Counted from the first letter of the stretch, positions 27,938 to 39,900 are shown. The stretch: DNA of 64,000 nt from Himantopus leucocephalus (GCA_003993805.1 RSEF01000019.1:11041184-11105183); one strand, 5' to 3'. The notes: generated by a model from the sequence alone, not told the origin. A program made the numbers and translations.

Positions 27938-30497
27938 AAGCCCTTTTCTTGGGAAGGTGGGGAGGAAACAGAAAATAGAATTAATAAAAATTAAAAAAAA
28001 AAAAAAGAAAAAGAATGAGTGGATATTTGCTGTAAAAGACTTCACAAAGAGATATCTGCAAACAAGAAAGAGGTTGGTCACATTTTTCCCATCGACCTTA
28101 AGACCACCATTTTATTTGCGGTGCTGAGGAAGATTTACGCCCAGCACAGAAAGGGTGTTCTGTGCGTGTCCAACACAGAGCGCCTACCAGAGTAGTCAAG
28201 CCACTAGAACAATAAAATCCAAAGCTACCAACTTGCTCCTTTCCCCCTCCTTAGGGCGAGACAGAAGTGAACATGGGAGAAGAATACATAGAGCAGGGTA
28301 TACAAATCCAACTTTGAAGATAAAGAAAAAATACTCTGTCCCAACGAAAGCATATTTACCAGCGTGAGCAAAGTGAGATCCTCAAACTGTTTTCAGATAC
28401 TTGACTGAATAATCACAGAAACACAATCAAGAAGGTTTGCATTTATTTAAAACCAGAGCAGAAGTATTCCAGCTCCGCTGGAAACGGGTTTGCCTTCCCA
28501 AGAAGAATCTGGGCAACACTCAAGCAGATACGTAAACACAGTGGAAAGCAAACACAAAACAGAGGCAAAGCGCAGACCCTCCACCACCACGGCACTGTGT
28601 GGATGCACCAAGTAAGTGTCATAAGAAAAGTCCGGATTAAAAAGAATGAGGAAGACGACTGGGCCAAGTAAGTAACAAGTAAAAACAAAAGCAAGGGCAA
28701 ATAAACAACAGCAAAAGATAAATTGCTTCCCTCCCAGCGCAGACCCACATGCAGCCTTTTCTCCTCCAGCACCATGACCCTCCTTTCTCCCATTCCTATG
28801 TGGACCTCTGTGAGAGGACCTACTCAACAAAGAATGTGCCAAATTTATTTTTATTCTAGCAGAAATGACCAAGATGTCCCACGGCAACAAAGCACAGCGT
28901 GCTCCTGCCCTCCTCCAAAAGCCTGCGTGCCGTAAGCCCTCAAAGAGCACCCAAATTCACCCTGAGGGTAGGCGGACTCTGCAGCAGAGATGGTCCAGAG
29001 CTCACCAGGAGAAGTCTGGGGTCCTCCCGACAGTGGGGCACGTGCTGCCCCGGCGTGGGCGCCAGCAGACATCAGGGCACGTAGACAGATGGGGGCTGTT
29101 TACATTACCGAGGTTCTCAGTAGCAATCAGGAATTAAAGCTGTTATTAAATCAACCCTCCAGAACTTGAGCAGCTGTTCATGCAAACAGATAACAACGGG
29201 GTGATGTTAAACCAAAACCCCAAATGAAACAAAGACACGGAGCAACATCTCTCCCCCATGCTCTGCTCAGCAACGCCAGGCATTATCGGAAGACAAATCA
29301 ATTATCAACAGCTGCGTATAGCTACCCGAATCCGGGGCTGAACAGCTTAATTGAGGGATGTGTATCACGAGTTAAAGGCCTCCAATCTCATTTGGCACGT
29401 TATGGTTTTGTTCTTGAAAAAAAACCCCAGTAATATGGCTGGCTGTGCCTCAGACAGAGGCATTATGCCATCCTCCTCATTAATCAAAGGCTTTCCCCAC
29501 GTCCAGATGTTTGCTGACTTGTACTGCTTTCTTTTATTACTGGTTTGGAGACAGAAATTGCTATATGCTAAAGTTACCCAAATTCAACTGGTTGTCGCAA
29601 GACGCACAGGCTGTTATGCCCTTGGTAACTGCACCCCGGCATTATTGAGTTACTGAGGCATTCAACGAAGAGTGGCTGTTTTCTTTGACAACCCATACTA
29701 CTTTCACCAATAACCATGAGGGTAAGAGGCTATTTTACTTTTAGGACTGTGGGAATTTTTCTGTAAGCCCAGAAAGGACCCTGGTTTTTAAGACGTATCA
29801 ATGTTCAGTGCCGGGGGTTTGGAAAAGAGAGAAATGTTAAAAAAAACCCAAACAAAACAACCCAGCATAAAACAGCATACACCAGAGGAAGACAAGGCAC
29901 ACACTGATAAACGTTTCAGCAGGGAACCAGGACCATAATAGCTGTATTATTCAATAATTCTGAGCAACAAAAAATGATGCTACAGCCAGCATAGGATAGA
30001 AGTCATTTCTCCCCAAAGCTTTCGCAACCTCAGTAGATAAATTAACCTGCTCACAACTGGAAGCGTTGGCTGGAAGGAACCTCTGGAGGTCTTTGAGCCC
30101 TGCAGTCACCAACACGAGACCCCCGCCAGCCACAGCTTCACCCAGCCAAGCCCTGCAACCTCCCAGGACGGGGACTCCGCAGCCTCTCCGGGGGCTGAGG
30201 CTGAGAGCTCGGGGATAGAGTTCAGCTCCCAGCCCAGTCTCTCTCTGTTATCTCTATTCTGTATCTATAAGATCCCTTTGTTCCCATAAATCTATATAAT
30301 TCTCTGGGGCTTGTCTCACATCGGGTTTAAGAGCAGCCTTTAGTGCAAAGGAACCATAACTCAAAAGGACTGCCTACATTTTTCTAATGCTTTTGTTTTT
30401 AAACAAATTAAGCCCGCGAGGTACCGAACATATGCTAGACATCCCCAGCTCCTGCTGGCATGTTTTTGAAAAATAGAAAGTTTGTGCTTTTCTGGAG

Positions 30498-30518
30498 AGT
30501 CAGGTCATTAACCTGACT
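30498..30518. repeat. 21-bp perfect inverted repeat (AGTCAGGT arms)
   Basis: AGTCAGGT, spacer CATTA, ACCTGACT: eight-base arms with no mismatch. It contains an AGGTCA nuclear-receptor half-site overlapping the spacer. It lies in a notably AT-rich, ORF-poor part of NXN intron 1. Confidence 0.8.
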
Positions 30519-32343
30519 ATTTAAAAATCAGCCTATCATACAAGGAAACTTCTAACTGCCTGAACTACAGGTTATAAATCTCCTGTTTAGAAATCCGATA
30601 TCCTGACATAATTGCCCCGTATAACTTACAAATAGGTTCTCTGTTATCCATAGATTAAGCTTCCTCCAAAGCCACATCACATCTGCTTAGTTTTGAAAAT
30701 ATACAGCACGAGCTTCAATTACTTTACACTGCACAAAAATAATCCTGAATTTAACTCAGGGCTTCTTGGAATAAGAGTTTAAGACCCCATAATCTTTTTA
30801 TTTCATGTTTTCTTGCAATCTAATAGATGGAACTATTGGCCAGCATGTAAAATTAATGCCACCTTCCACTTCTGCAATTTCCCAACCATTTAACTATGTT
30901 GCAGTGGAATTTTTAAAGCAAATGTGGCAAGCAGAAGTCCCACCACCTACATAATCTGAAATGTTCTGTAGGGAAATGGCCAGCTACTAATTGGAACCAC
31001 AATCTTCTCACATCCCTGTAGGAAGAGGGTTTGGTTTTAAGGACACCGGAATTAAACTGTAATTTCTCTGAAGGACGAAGCTTCTGTTACAACTCCCCTT
31101 GTTAATGAAAGTGATCTCAGACCTCGAGCTGTGATGATTCCTGCAAGCTCCCAGTTAGAGGCACCTGGATTTCAAAGGGGGCAAACTGGGGGCCTCCCGC
31201 AGCATCAGCCAGGTGTACGGCGTTAAACACGCCAGCTTTTGCAGAACCAGGGGCTTAGCGACAAAAACCTGCAGCAAACCAGCCAAAAAGCCGAATCTGG
31301 GTTTCAAAATAGCTACGCGTCGTCTTCTCAGCAGAGGGGACATCACACGGCGCAGCCAGAGGGACAGCCAACTTCTTCTTAAACGACTCCTTTGCCTAAC
31401 GAACAGCGGGAAGTGCCGGCAAAGGAGGGTTCAGAGACCCGTTGAGGAAGAAGTGATTCCTCTCATCCCAACACGGCCCCGCAAAGCCCAGACGTGGGGG
31501 ACACCCGAGGGGGGCTCGGCCGCCCCCCAGCCCCGCTGATACCGGCGTGACCCCGATCCCCGCCACAGCGGAGACTGCTCCTCGCCGAGAGCCGAGCCAA
31601 CACTGCTTTCAGACCGCCAGCCGCGACCACTCGCCGGAAAGATGTTTAGAAATGGCACAGTGGGGCACCATCTTTTCCATTCTTACTCAATAGCTTCCAG
31701 AGATTAGATTTGTAAAGACTTTTTTTTTTTTTTTTTAAAAAATACCAACGCTGTGAGCTCGTTGGGCTCTGGAAGCCCAGCCTTTGCCTTCCCGTCCCTC
31801 ACAGCCTTCCCTGCCCGCGCCTTACAGAGCGCTTTTTGTCCGATATCTGTCTTTCCGATTAAACTCTTCGGAAGCGGAGCTGTAACTCGCACAGTATCGA
31901 TCGCGCCAGCTGACAAACGAGGACGAATAACGAACACCATCGCACCAACTCGCCCGGCAGCCCCCAAGCCGGCCACCAACCCGCTCCTCAGCCACCAAAT
32001 GTCCTCCCCCGCGGCCCGTGGAGGCCGTGGCCCCGTTTCTGTGCCCGAACCCACTCGGGAGCCCACGGGGGCCCTGCCCACGGCCCGCACCGAGGCCTGG
32101 TCCCCTCAGCCCCGGCGGAACCGGGGGTCCCGCGTCTGGGCTCGGCGAGCGGCTACCCACACGCCTCGCCTGCTCGCCCCGCTCCTCTGAGGGGCCCGTC
32201 GAGGCCAACGCCGTGAAACCGCCACCCCCCGCCCGGCCTTCCCCCTCACCCGTGGAAGGGGACGGAGCCTGCGGGTTTCCCCGGCCCGCGGGAACCGGAG
32301 GAGCCGGGCGAAGCGGCGTCGCCCCGCGGGACGGCAGCCCACA

Positions 32344-32384
32344 CCCCCCCCCCCCCCCCCNNNNNNNNNGGGGGGGGGGGGGGG
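32344..32384. other. C17-N9-G15 palindromic homopolymer with short gap
   Basis: Seventeen C, nine N and fifteen G form a near-perfect inverted homopolymer in the first 111 bases of NXN intron 1. Either the true sequence is a G/C-rich hairpin or quadruplex that blocked sequencing, or the two homopolymers are artefacts at the edges of a closed gap. The number of missing bases is unknown. Confidence 0.85.
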
Positions 32385-32454
32385 CCCGGCCGAGCCCCGC
32401 CGCCCCCAGACAAAGCCCGGGTCGCGCCCCCCGCTCCCGGCCCCCCGGTCTCAC

Positions 32455-32772
32455 CTTGCGGTGCTTGTCGGCGAAGGGCAGCGCCAGCCAGGGCATGGCC
32501 CGCACGGCCTCCTGCCACTGCTGCTGCTCCTGCTCCGCCGACACGAAGACGATCTCCAGGCGCTGCCCGCCGGCTGCCGCCGCCTCCCCCCTGAAGCGCC
32601 CGTAGAAGGCGGCCAGGCTGGCGCCCAGCTGGGCGCAGGAACCGCCGAGGCTGCAGCCGAAGTAAAGCCCCACCAACGAGACCCCGCGGGCGGCTAAAGC
32701 CGCCACGGCCACCTCCTCCCCGTCCGCCGCCACCAGCACCTCGCCCAGCACCTCCGACAGGGCGCCCGCCAT
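32455..32772 (-). CDS. NXN: Nucleoredoxin, coding exon 1 (residues 1-106)
   Basis: Nucleoredoxin is a thioredoxin-family oxidoreductase of cytosol and nucleus that binds Dishevelled and restrains Wnt signalling (known for the family). The exon encodes 106 residues from MAGALSEVLGEVL to PWLALPFADKHRK. Diagnostic stretches are GVSLVGLYFGCSLGGSCAQL (residues 30-49), SLAAFYGRFRGE, LEIVFVSAEQ and the tryptophan pair in QQQWQEAVRAMPWLALPF. The cysteines at 40 and 46 sit in the non-canonical first-domain position, as in mammals, not in a CxxC motif. The start codon is in strong context (G at -3, G at +4). The frame remains open upstream only because the island is GC-rich. The donor is AAG|GTGAGA, phase 0. 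Remaining exons lie left of the window. Confidence 0.93.
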
Positions 32773-32820
32773 CCCGCTTCCCCCGCTCGGCTGCCGCAGC
32801 CCCGCGCCGGCCGAGCACCC

Positions 32821-32838
32821 GCCCCGCCCCGCCCCGCC
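32821..32838. promoter_or_regulatory. GC-box cluster (Sp1/KLF type) upstream of NXN
   Basis: Three to four overlapping CCCCGCCC-type GC boxes lie about 50-65 bp upstream of the NXN start codon. There is no TATA box nearby, which suggests a dispersed TATA-less promoter. Binding is inferred from motif only. Confidence 0.5.
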
Positions 32839-32850
32839 AGGGGGCGCTGC
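32834..32850 (+). promoter_or_regulatory. CTCF-like motif upstream of NXN start
   Basis: The 17 bases CCGCCAGGGGGCGCTGC closely match the CTCF core consensus (CCACCAGGGGGCGC type). The site begins 62 bp upstream of the NXN ATG and overlaps the GC boxes, so it may fall in the 5' UTR or core promoter. A GC-rich island can produce such matches by chance, but this one is close to the full core. Confidence 0.5.
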
Positions 32851-33188
32851 CGCCCGCCTCCGGCACGGCCCGGCCCGGCCCGGCCCCCTCCGCCCCGCCG
32901 CGCACCTCCCACGGGGACAACCCCCTCCACCGGGGTCGGCCCTGGGTGAAGCCTCGTTCCCCTCACCCACCCGCCTACCCCCCCAGGGCCCGGGTGCCCC
33001 GGGGAGAGGGAGGGAGGGAGGGAGGGATGGCCGGTGCCCACCCCGCAAGGAGATGGCCTCGTCCCACCGCTCTGTCCCGCTGCCAGCAGCCGGTGACTGC
33101 GGGGGATCGGCGGCGAGCTCGCCCTCGCCCCGAGTTGCCCGTCTTGCAACCCCACCCCCCAGCTCCCCGTGCAATACCCGCACCCGGC

Positions 33189-33455
33189 TGGGACACCCGT
33201 GGGGACACCCGTGGGGACACCCATCCGGGACACCCATCCGGGACACCCATCCAGGACACCCATGGGGACACCCATCCAGGACACCCGTGGGGACACCCAT
33301 CCAGGACACCCATGGGGACACCCATCCAGGACACCCGTGGGGACACCCATCTGGGACACCCATCCAGGACACCCATCTGGGACACCCGTGGGGACCCCCG
33401 TCCAGGACACCCATCCAGGACACCCGTCCGGGACACCCGTGGGGACACCCGTCCT
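33189..33455. repeat. 12-13 bp minisatellite (GGGACACCCRTSS type)
   Basis: About 21 tandem copies of a degenerate 12- or 13-base unit, GGGACACCCGTG, GGGACACCCATCC or AGGACACCCATGG. The two unit lengths alternate irregularly, so the array drifts through all three reading frames without a stop. The minus strand carries regularly spaced GGG runs. It lies about 0.4 kb upstream of the NXN start codon. Repeat-peptide ORFs across it (GHPW.., DTHPGHP..) are by-products. Confidence 0.9.
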
Positions 33456-34225
33456 TTAAACCCCTGCCAGGGGAAGGGCAGCGTCCAGCTGGCCCCGTGG
33501 GTCGGGGTAGATCAAGCTCCCACGCAGCCTGCAGAACCAGAGCGCATCTTGTCTTTGTTTCCAAAATCTAACGTAAATACGTGTTTACCCTTATCAATGG
33601 CGGGCGGAAAAACCTGAAAGCCAATCTAGAAGTGTAAACACAAGTAAATTCGGCTGCGTTGAATTACGCCGTCTGGCTGGCTGGAATACAGAAAGGAAAT
33701 AAAGCGTAAACAGTGACATGCAAACCAGGCTTTAAAATGTATTTGTGCTTTGCAGTCACAGTCTGGAATCCACAAGCCCACAGAATTCACTGCAGCAGGG
33801 AGCCTCGGCCGCTTCGCACTGACGTCTGTCCGTGTGTCCGTGCCGCAGAGTCTGACCCGCCAGCAAACACGCACGCACCCTCCGCTCTCACACGCCGGTA
33901 AAGCAAAATAAATGCGTGAGCATGTGCGAGGCTGAGTCCAGAAGATGGGGTTGGGGGGCTGAGGTTTGTGGCTTTTGGTTTTGGAGCATCCGCACGCGTT
34001 CCCTCGAGTCACGCAGCTGCACCGGCACCGCAACAACATGTGGGCAGCAAAGTGTGCGCGCAGGTTGGACACCTCCTCCATTTTACTTTTTGAAAGAGCC
34101 CCAGACCAGCACTCTTAAATCTTGCTAGCTACTGTAAAAGACACCTTTATTTTTACAACGCCTCCTTATTTGGCTTCTCATTTGGCGTCTTACTGTTGTT
34201 GCTTTCAATTGTATTTAAAATCGTT

Positions 34226-34292
34226 GTATAGCATCCAGAGCCATCAGGGGATGCTTTATAAATACAATTAATTATCATTATTATTATTACAG
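34226..34292 (+). repeat. Possible ancient amniote LINE/SINE 3' tail
   Basis: A [16 protein letters not shown] stretch followed by ATTATTATTATTA resembles the 3' ends of old interspersed repeats (L3/CR1-like or MIR-like) that survive in amniote genomes. The match is from memory and short, so the family is uncertain. Confidence 0.3.
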
Positions 34293-35252
34293 CTTTACAA
34301 TCTCTCTTTTCTTTTGCCAAGACCTGCTCCCTAGAGGTGGTTCAAAGCAAGAGGAGTTTTGTCTTGTTTTTATTTGTTCTGCCTTATCTGCCTTAATTAA
34401 GTATTTGGGCTCTTCAGGGCAGGGAAGCTGTTTTTTAAGTCTGCGGCCCTGAACTCGACCAACCCATGTGGCGATATAAATATTCTGTTGTAAAAATAAC
34501 ATTTATGGCTGCAGATAATTTGTCCGGCCCCATTTTTAGTGAACGAAGCCGAAGCAAGATGCTCTGTAATACAGAACAAGTAAAAAGCCTTTCTCTCTCT
34601 TAAAGAACAATAAAGTAAAATGAGGAAATGGCCGTTCTTACCAAACAACATCACAACACCAGCCTGAGGATAAACCATGGGCACGCTTGCAGGAATCCCA
34701 TTGCGGGTGGGTGTCTGCCCACCTGCGGGCTCCGCAGCAGAACCGCGGATTCAGGATGCCCATTTGAGAACCAACTCGAGACATTGAAGAGCCAGGATGA
34801 CATCCCGGGGCTTTTAATAAGCAGATTCTTGTCTGTACAGAGATAGCACCAATCTGCATTTCCCTAACTCCTATTGCTTTTTTTTTTTCTAAGTACTGTT
34901 TCTAACACTATATCCCCTTTGGCCAGTAAATCTTCTATTTTTACACCGTTTAGCGAAGAGCCGGCGGGGCTCCAGCGCCACCTCCCGGGGACCGGGGCTG
35001 TCGCCGGGGGTGGGGGGCAGCGACACCCCCAGCCCTCACCTGGGCCCAGCAAAGAAACCCCCCCGTTTACCAAGAGCAGAGAGAAACAGTCCGGTTGGTC
35101 TCGGTCTTTGGGCCGGCAGCTTTCCAGCAGCCCCCGTTAGCTCCCAGCAGACGCAGCGCTGGCGGGGCGCGGGGCAGGCGGCAGCACGCAGCGGCGGATG
35201 CGCAGCAATGCAGAGGCACCGAGGCCGTGCCAGGCTTGCGACTGCCAGTGAG

Positions 35253-35266
35253 NTTTTTTTTTTTTT
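35253..35266. other. Single N beside a T13 run
   Basis: One undetermined base followed by thirteen T. This is probably an unresolved homopolymer length in the assembly. Confidence 0.8.
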
Positions 35267-38200
35267 AACAGACAACTGCCTTTTGGACAAGTTCCATCCA
35301 CTGTAAATATCGGTTTCGAGCTTCTTTATAACCCTTCTTACAGAGGCGTGTCTGCATTAGCAAGCTGGGACAAATAATGGTGTGAACAGTCCCGTTTATG
35401 TGGCTGTCCATGCCGAAAAATAGCGGTTACGGGCCATAAGGACACCCAGGATGATTAGAGACCACTGGGAGCTGCCCATTCCCCAGTTCAACCTTTCGGG
35501 CAGCCGTGTAACTGCAGGTCCTGTAACCACTGCAGCGCAGCGGCTGCATCACCACCCAACAGCATTTAAAACATTATTAGACATTATGTTCTTCGACATT
35601 ATTGAACATTAATTGTACCGTGGAGACGCCGGGAGCACTGATTCTCCTGAGTCTGAGGAAGACACGTCAATCAGCAGGATGGACTTGAGAACACTTCCGT
35701 GGGGTTAAAACAGAAAAACCATCCCTGTGTACCCAGTAGAGAAGCTACGCTAGGTCACTCTAGTCTAAGATCATGAGCATGTTTTGCTAACGCACTCACT
35801 GCTCCAAAATACAGTAACTTTCTTCCCAGTCAGGTCATCACGCAAGGAGAGCTATCTGAAGATGGCTATTCTGGTTCGTTCTCCCTGTTGACAAGCCCCA
35901 AATCCATGTGCTGTATCCACTGACGGCTCTGATCATCTGATCCTATGCTGCGGTGCTTAAATAAAAACTAATTTGATTGCAAAAGGCCCTTCAGTTTTTA
36001 ATTTAGCTGTATTCTGAACTCCACGTTGCACAGAGGGGAGCGGATTTTCCACGGTACCTGGCCATCAGCCAGCAGCAAGGTCTCTTAAAAGAAAGGGACA
36101 CTCCTCAAACAGTCGAGTGTTTGACATAAATCCATTGTGTTCTGACATTTTTTCTTATTTGGTAGCTCTTAATCGCAATGGTTCCAGACACGGTACATTT
36201 GTGGGGTTTATTTTAGTAAGGGGATGTTGGCTGCGTTTCAGAATACGGACATACGTATCTAGAGAAAGCCCTGGGTAGTCATCCTGCTGGGAATCTGAAG
36301 AAAAAAAAAAGGCCTAATTCTGCTCTACAGATGATGCAAGCAACTGCAATCCTTCTCCCCTCAGCTGCTTTCTTCTGGATTCACATCAGCATCGCTGAGA
36401 ACCGCGCAGGGTCCCAGCTGCCGAAACCAGCTCCAACAGGGCAGGCCATCTGTCTGCTCCAGACGGTTTGTAGCTGGTCACACATTAACTCCTTTAAACA
36501 GGTCTGTGTTAAGGTATCACCCTTCCAAAACGCTGCTCCGAATTCGCTGGAGGTCTTAAATGACCGAGTTCAACGATGTTACGCTCCAAAGGAATTTGAC
36601 CCTTCAAATTCTTCTAACTGGTGTCGCAATACTGTTAATATCCGGATTGCTGAGCGCAGCCTGGTGCGAGGTTAGCGGTACCTTTGACCCTCCCCATCTG
36701 TCGGGGGGCTCTGGCAGATGAGCCCTGCCAGATCTTGCCAGGCAGCCGGCAAGGTCCCGATCTGTCGTGCCAGTGATGCTCTGGGCACCCCCACCCGTCA
36801 GCCAGGTCCTGGGGAGCCCGTGCTACTTCCCAGCAAGACTGGGATCTTTGTGTGAACACAGAAACAGAAAACAGCTCTTCTGAAAGCAAATACAGTTGAT
36901 TTCAAACAGCAGCAGCAAAACACAAGAGGAGGGTTTCAATCACAGCCCGTCTACGTGTGTTTGGCTCTCTATGGGCTCGTCCAGTACCCGGCTCCTGGGG
37001 CCAGGAGGTAACATTTCTCCCCTAAGGCTTTTCAAAGCTCCCTGTACTCTTTTCAAAGTCCTTCCCCCCAAGTTTCTGCCTGATTCTCTGCCACCTCTTT
37101 GCCAGCCCGGGGTATTGATCTCAGCAGGGTCACAAGTAAACTTCAAAGGGACTCACACTTGTGCTGCTTGTTGAGGACCCCGAATGGCACCATCTGAGCC
37201 TTGTCATTTCCCCCCCTGCCTCCACGTGAGATAACGGCACCGCAGGAATCCCCTGGCCATCACACAGCCGGGCTGGCGACAGCAGTCACACCACCAGCCA
37301 GGACGCTCATCGTTCACTGCTGACTACTTCTGTGTCTTCATAGCTGCCACTAAAGTGCCGTCCCGCAGGCAGCACGGGCTCCGGCACATGCACCCAACCG
37401 CCCGCTGCTCCACCGGCCACAGGGGAGAGCAGGGTCACGGAGAGAAGCGGCAGCCCCAGCTGGACAAGCCCCGCACAAAGCCAAGCCATTCGCAGCAAAC
37501 ACCAGGGACACTTGCTGCCTTTCACCTAGCACGAGACTGGAGTGCCACCTTGCCTTCCATTTCTTCAGCCCGTTTTCCACCCTCAGGAGACGTGGCGGAG
37601 GTTTGCACGCTGACTGTCTTAACACCAGCATGAAAAGCTCTATTTAGTCTCTTTTCAGTGGCGCTGAGCAGTCCTAATTGCAACTGAACGCATTGTATGG
37701 CAACAGCGCTGAGCACCCAGGGCAAGAAAGGCCTCGAGGCTCTGGAACATACATGTAAGGGTCTGACTTGAAGCGTCCATGTCTGAAAACGTTGGCCCAT
37801 CACATTTCCATTCTGCAAACCAGTTTGTTCCTCTCCTTTCCCCCACTGGAGAGGAGCAAAGTGTTTACCTGAACCCAGCCTGTGCCCGCTGTGAAGGGCA
37901 TCAGGGTGGCCCGAGCCACCCAGGGTGGGTGACGGCGATGTGAACACCACCGAAGGAAGAAGAAACTGTTCCAAAGTTAAAAAACTCTCCCCAACTTTAC
38001 ATTGAACTTTACATTGTTCGTTCCTCGTTTGTCAAAAGCTTTTGGTGATCTGTGAATAAAATCCTCTGGCTACACTGAAACGCGCGTCTCTTGAAGAAAC
38101 AACTCCAGGTAAATTTTGCAAGTTGCTCTTTCCCCCTTGACTACCACCAAAATCAGGAGGAACTCCAGCCCAGCCTGCAGCAGCACCAGGCACTCTTTTG

Positions 38201-39039
38201 TCCTGAAATACCCTGATTTCATCATGGCGCATAAATTCAGAGTGGCTATGACTCACCACCGCTACTACACAATTTTTCATGATGTCACATTATACCTGAA
38301 GGGGCAAGGGGGTAGGTGAAACATTAACGAGACTTTACATTGCTGAGTGGTGACACCACAGCTATAAGGCAGCGTTTAAACAGCTGTAAAACCAAGCCCC
38401 ACTTTCCACTGCAATTTTCCGTGCATTAGAAATAGGTTTGGTTACAGCTAACTTGGTTACAAGCACCTGCACTTAGGTAGAATTTCACTCCCGTAACAAC
38501 CCCAAGCTCCCACCCAAACCAAAGCTCCTTCTTGCCAGGTGCCGGGCGAACACGGCCATGGGGACCTCAACCAAACGTGGGGTCCGGCAGCCGCCCCTTC
38601 AAACCTTTGCACCCTGGCAGCTGGGCTCCAGCCTGCTGGGTGGGAATCGCTGGTTTGGGGGACCATCCCCAGGTCACCCAGGTGCTGGTGGGCGGATGGA
38701 GGAGAGGGGGAGGCTGCCCAGAGCCAGCTGCCCCCCACCGTTATCGTAATGCTGATGGCAGAGGGGACATCCCTTTGGTCCTGGAGGGTGTGCTGAGATG
38801 TCCGTGCTTTTGACAGCTCCCTATGGCGGGGGACAGCCAGCACACGGGGGGTCCCAAGCCACCGTTGTACAAGGAGCCACCTGGGATGGGGGTCTCTGGG
38901 CCGCTGGTGAGCCCTGGTCAACGTGTGTGAGGTCCCCAGCGGGTCCCCATCCCTTGGCCAACATGTAGGAGGGCTCTAGATGACGGTTAACAATTAGGGG
39001 GGTCCCCTGCTCCCCACACAGCAGGGTCCCAAGTCCCTC

Positions 39040-39900
39040 ACCAGCACACGTCCCCCAAAAGCCCACGGTGGGCTCCAGCCAACACCCGGGGGTGGGGGTG
39101 TCCCCCAGCTCCTGCCTCCCCACGGAGGGGTCGCCGCCCCACGGCCGGAGCGCGGCGGTTGGGGTGGGCGGCGGGTCCCCAGCGCTCGGCCGGTACACCG
39201 AGGGGACCCTGCCCCTGCCCTCCCGTGCCGTACCGGCCCGCACCGCCCACAGCCGGCAGCCCCGCGGCCCCGGGGGCGGGGAGGCGGCCCCGGCCGTGCC
39301 CATAAGGCGGGCGGGCGGCGGCGGCGGCCGTAGCGGCGGCAGCGGGGCCCATGGCGGCGGCGGCGGCGTTATCGCGGTGCCTGCGGGGCGCCCGCCGCCT
39401 CCTGCCCGCGGGCGCACGGCGGGAGAGCTGCGAGCTGGCCCGGCTGGCGGGGCCCGTGGTGAGAGCCGGGGACGAGGGAGGGGGGGACACAAGGGATGGA
39501 GACGGGCCCGGGGCGGCGGGTAACGGCCGCGGCGCCGAGGTGAGGGGCCGGGGGATCGCCCCGGGATCGCAGGCCCGGAGCCCCTGGCAGCGTGTCCCGG
39601 GCTCTACGGGAGCCCTCGGACCCCGGGCGGCACCGGGAGCGCCTCGGCGGCGGGACGAGCCGAGCCGAGCCCAGCCCAGCCCTGCCGCCGCCGCCGGTTC
39701 GCCTCCCCCTCCCCGCCCGCAGAGCGGCCGGCCCGGCCCTCCCCTCCGCCCCGGGTGGCTGCCGCGGGCACCGCTCGGGTTAACCGCCACCGCGCGCTCC
39801 TTAATTGTCACCAGAGTGATTATTCTTTGCCGCAGGAACTGCCGTTGCTGTCCAGGCCGGGGCGGGCGCCCCGCTCCGGCAGGGTGTGAAGAGAAGGGGG
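39040..39900. promoter_or_regulatory. CpG island over SLC47A1 exon 1
   Basis: CpG-dense sequence with GGCGGG boxes and CGG runs flanks the SLC47A1 start codon and the first 0.4 kb of intron 1. No TATA box is apparent. The transcription start is inferred to be within about 100 bp upstream of 39,351. Limits are by eye. Confidence 0.65.
39351..39458 (+). CDS. SLC47A1: SLC47A1 coding exon 1 (residues 1-36)
   Basis: The start ATG is followed by four GCG codons; +4 is G but -3 is C, so the context is only moderate. The exon ends [10 protein letters not shown], aligning with the LLVLAGPA end of mammalian exon 1. Donor GTGAGA, phase 0. The cytosolic N-terminus is about nine residues shorter than in human MATE1. 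Confidence 0.8.

Larger units (their letters stand above)
1..32454 (-). other. NXN: NXN intron 1 (part), no coding exon seen
   Basis: This stretch lies downstream, on the minus strand, of the NXN exon 1 splice donor. No open frame here resembles the rest of nucleoredoxin (the second thioredoxin fold with its WCPPC-type motif, or the C-terminal domain), and no other gene was recognised in either direction. I infer that it is the proximal part of one very long first intron; NXN intron 1 is also very long in mammals. Composition is mixed and moderately AT-rich, with small tandem duplications, a few microsatellites, probable ancient repeat relics and one 26-G run, listed separately. An unannotated lncRNA or enhancer could be present, but nothing visible proves one. 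Confidence 0.7.
31880..33190. promoter_or_regulatory. CpG island over NXN exon 1
   Basis: A dense run of CpG dinucleotides and G/C tracts covers the NXN first coding exon and its flanks, fading into ordinary sequence near 31.7 kb and into the minisatellite near 33.2 kb. This is typical of a vertebrate housekeeping-style promoter. Boundaries were judged by eye, not by a CpG observed/expected calculation. Confidence 0.75.
32773..39350. other. Intergenic region between divergent NXN and SLC47A1
   Basis: About 6.6 kb separates the two start codons, which point away from each other. It contains the NXN upstream island, the minisatellite, a possible ancient repeat tail near 34.25 kb, an N beside a T run at 35,253, and the SLC47A1 island at the right edge. 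Open frames here are short and unlike known proteins. No RNA gene was recognised. Confidence 0.6.

Noticed and set aside
31822..33564. A 580-codon minus-strand open frame containing NXN exon 1
   Set aside because: Only the 106 codons of exon 1 look like nucleoredoxin. The rest crosses the splice donor, a gap and the minisatellite and is open because the island is GC-rich.
33053..33617. Repeat-peptide frames (GHPWGHPSRTP type) on both strands
   Set aside because: They arise from the minisatellite, which is stop-free in every frame. There is no start context, conservation or domain.
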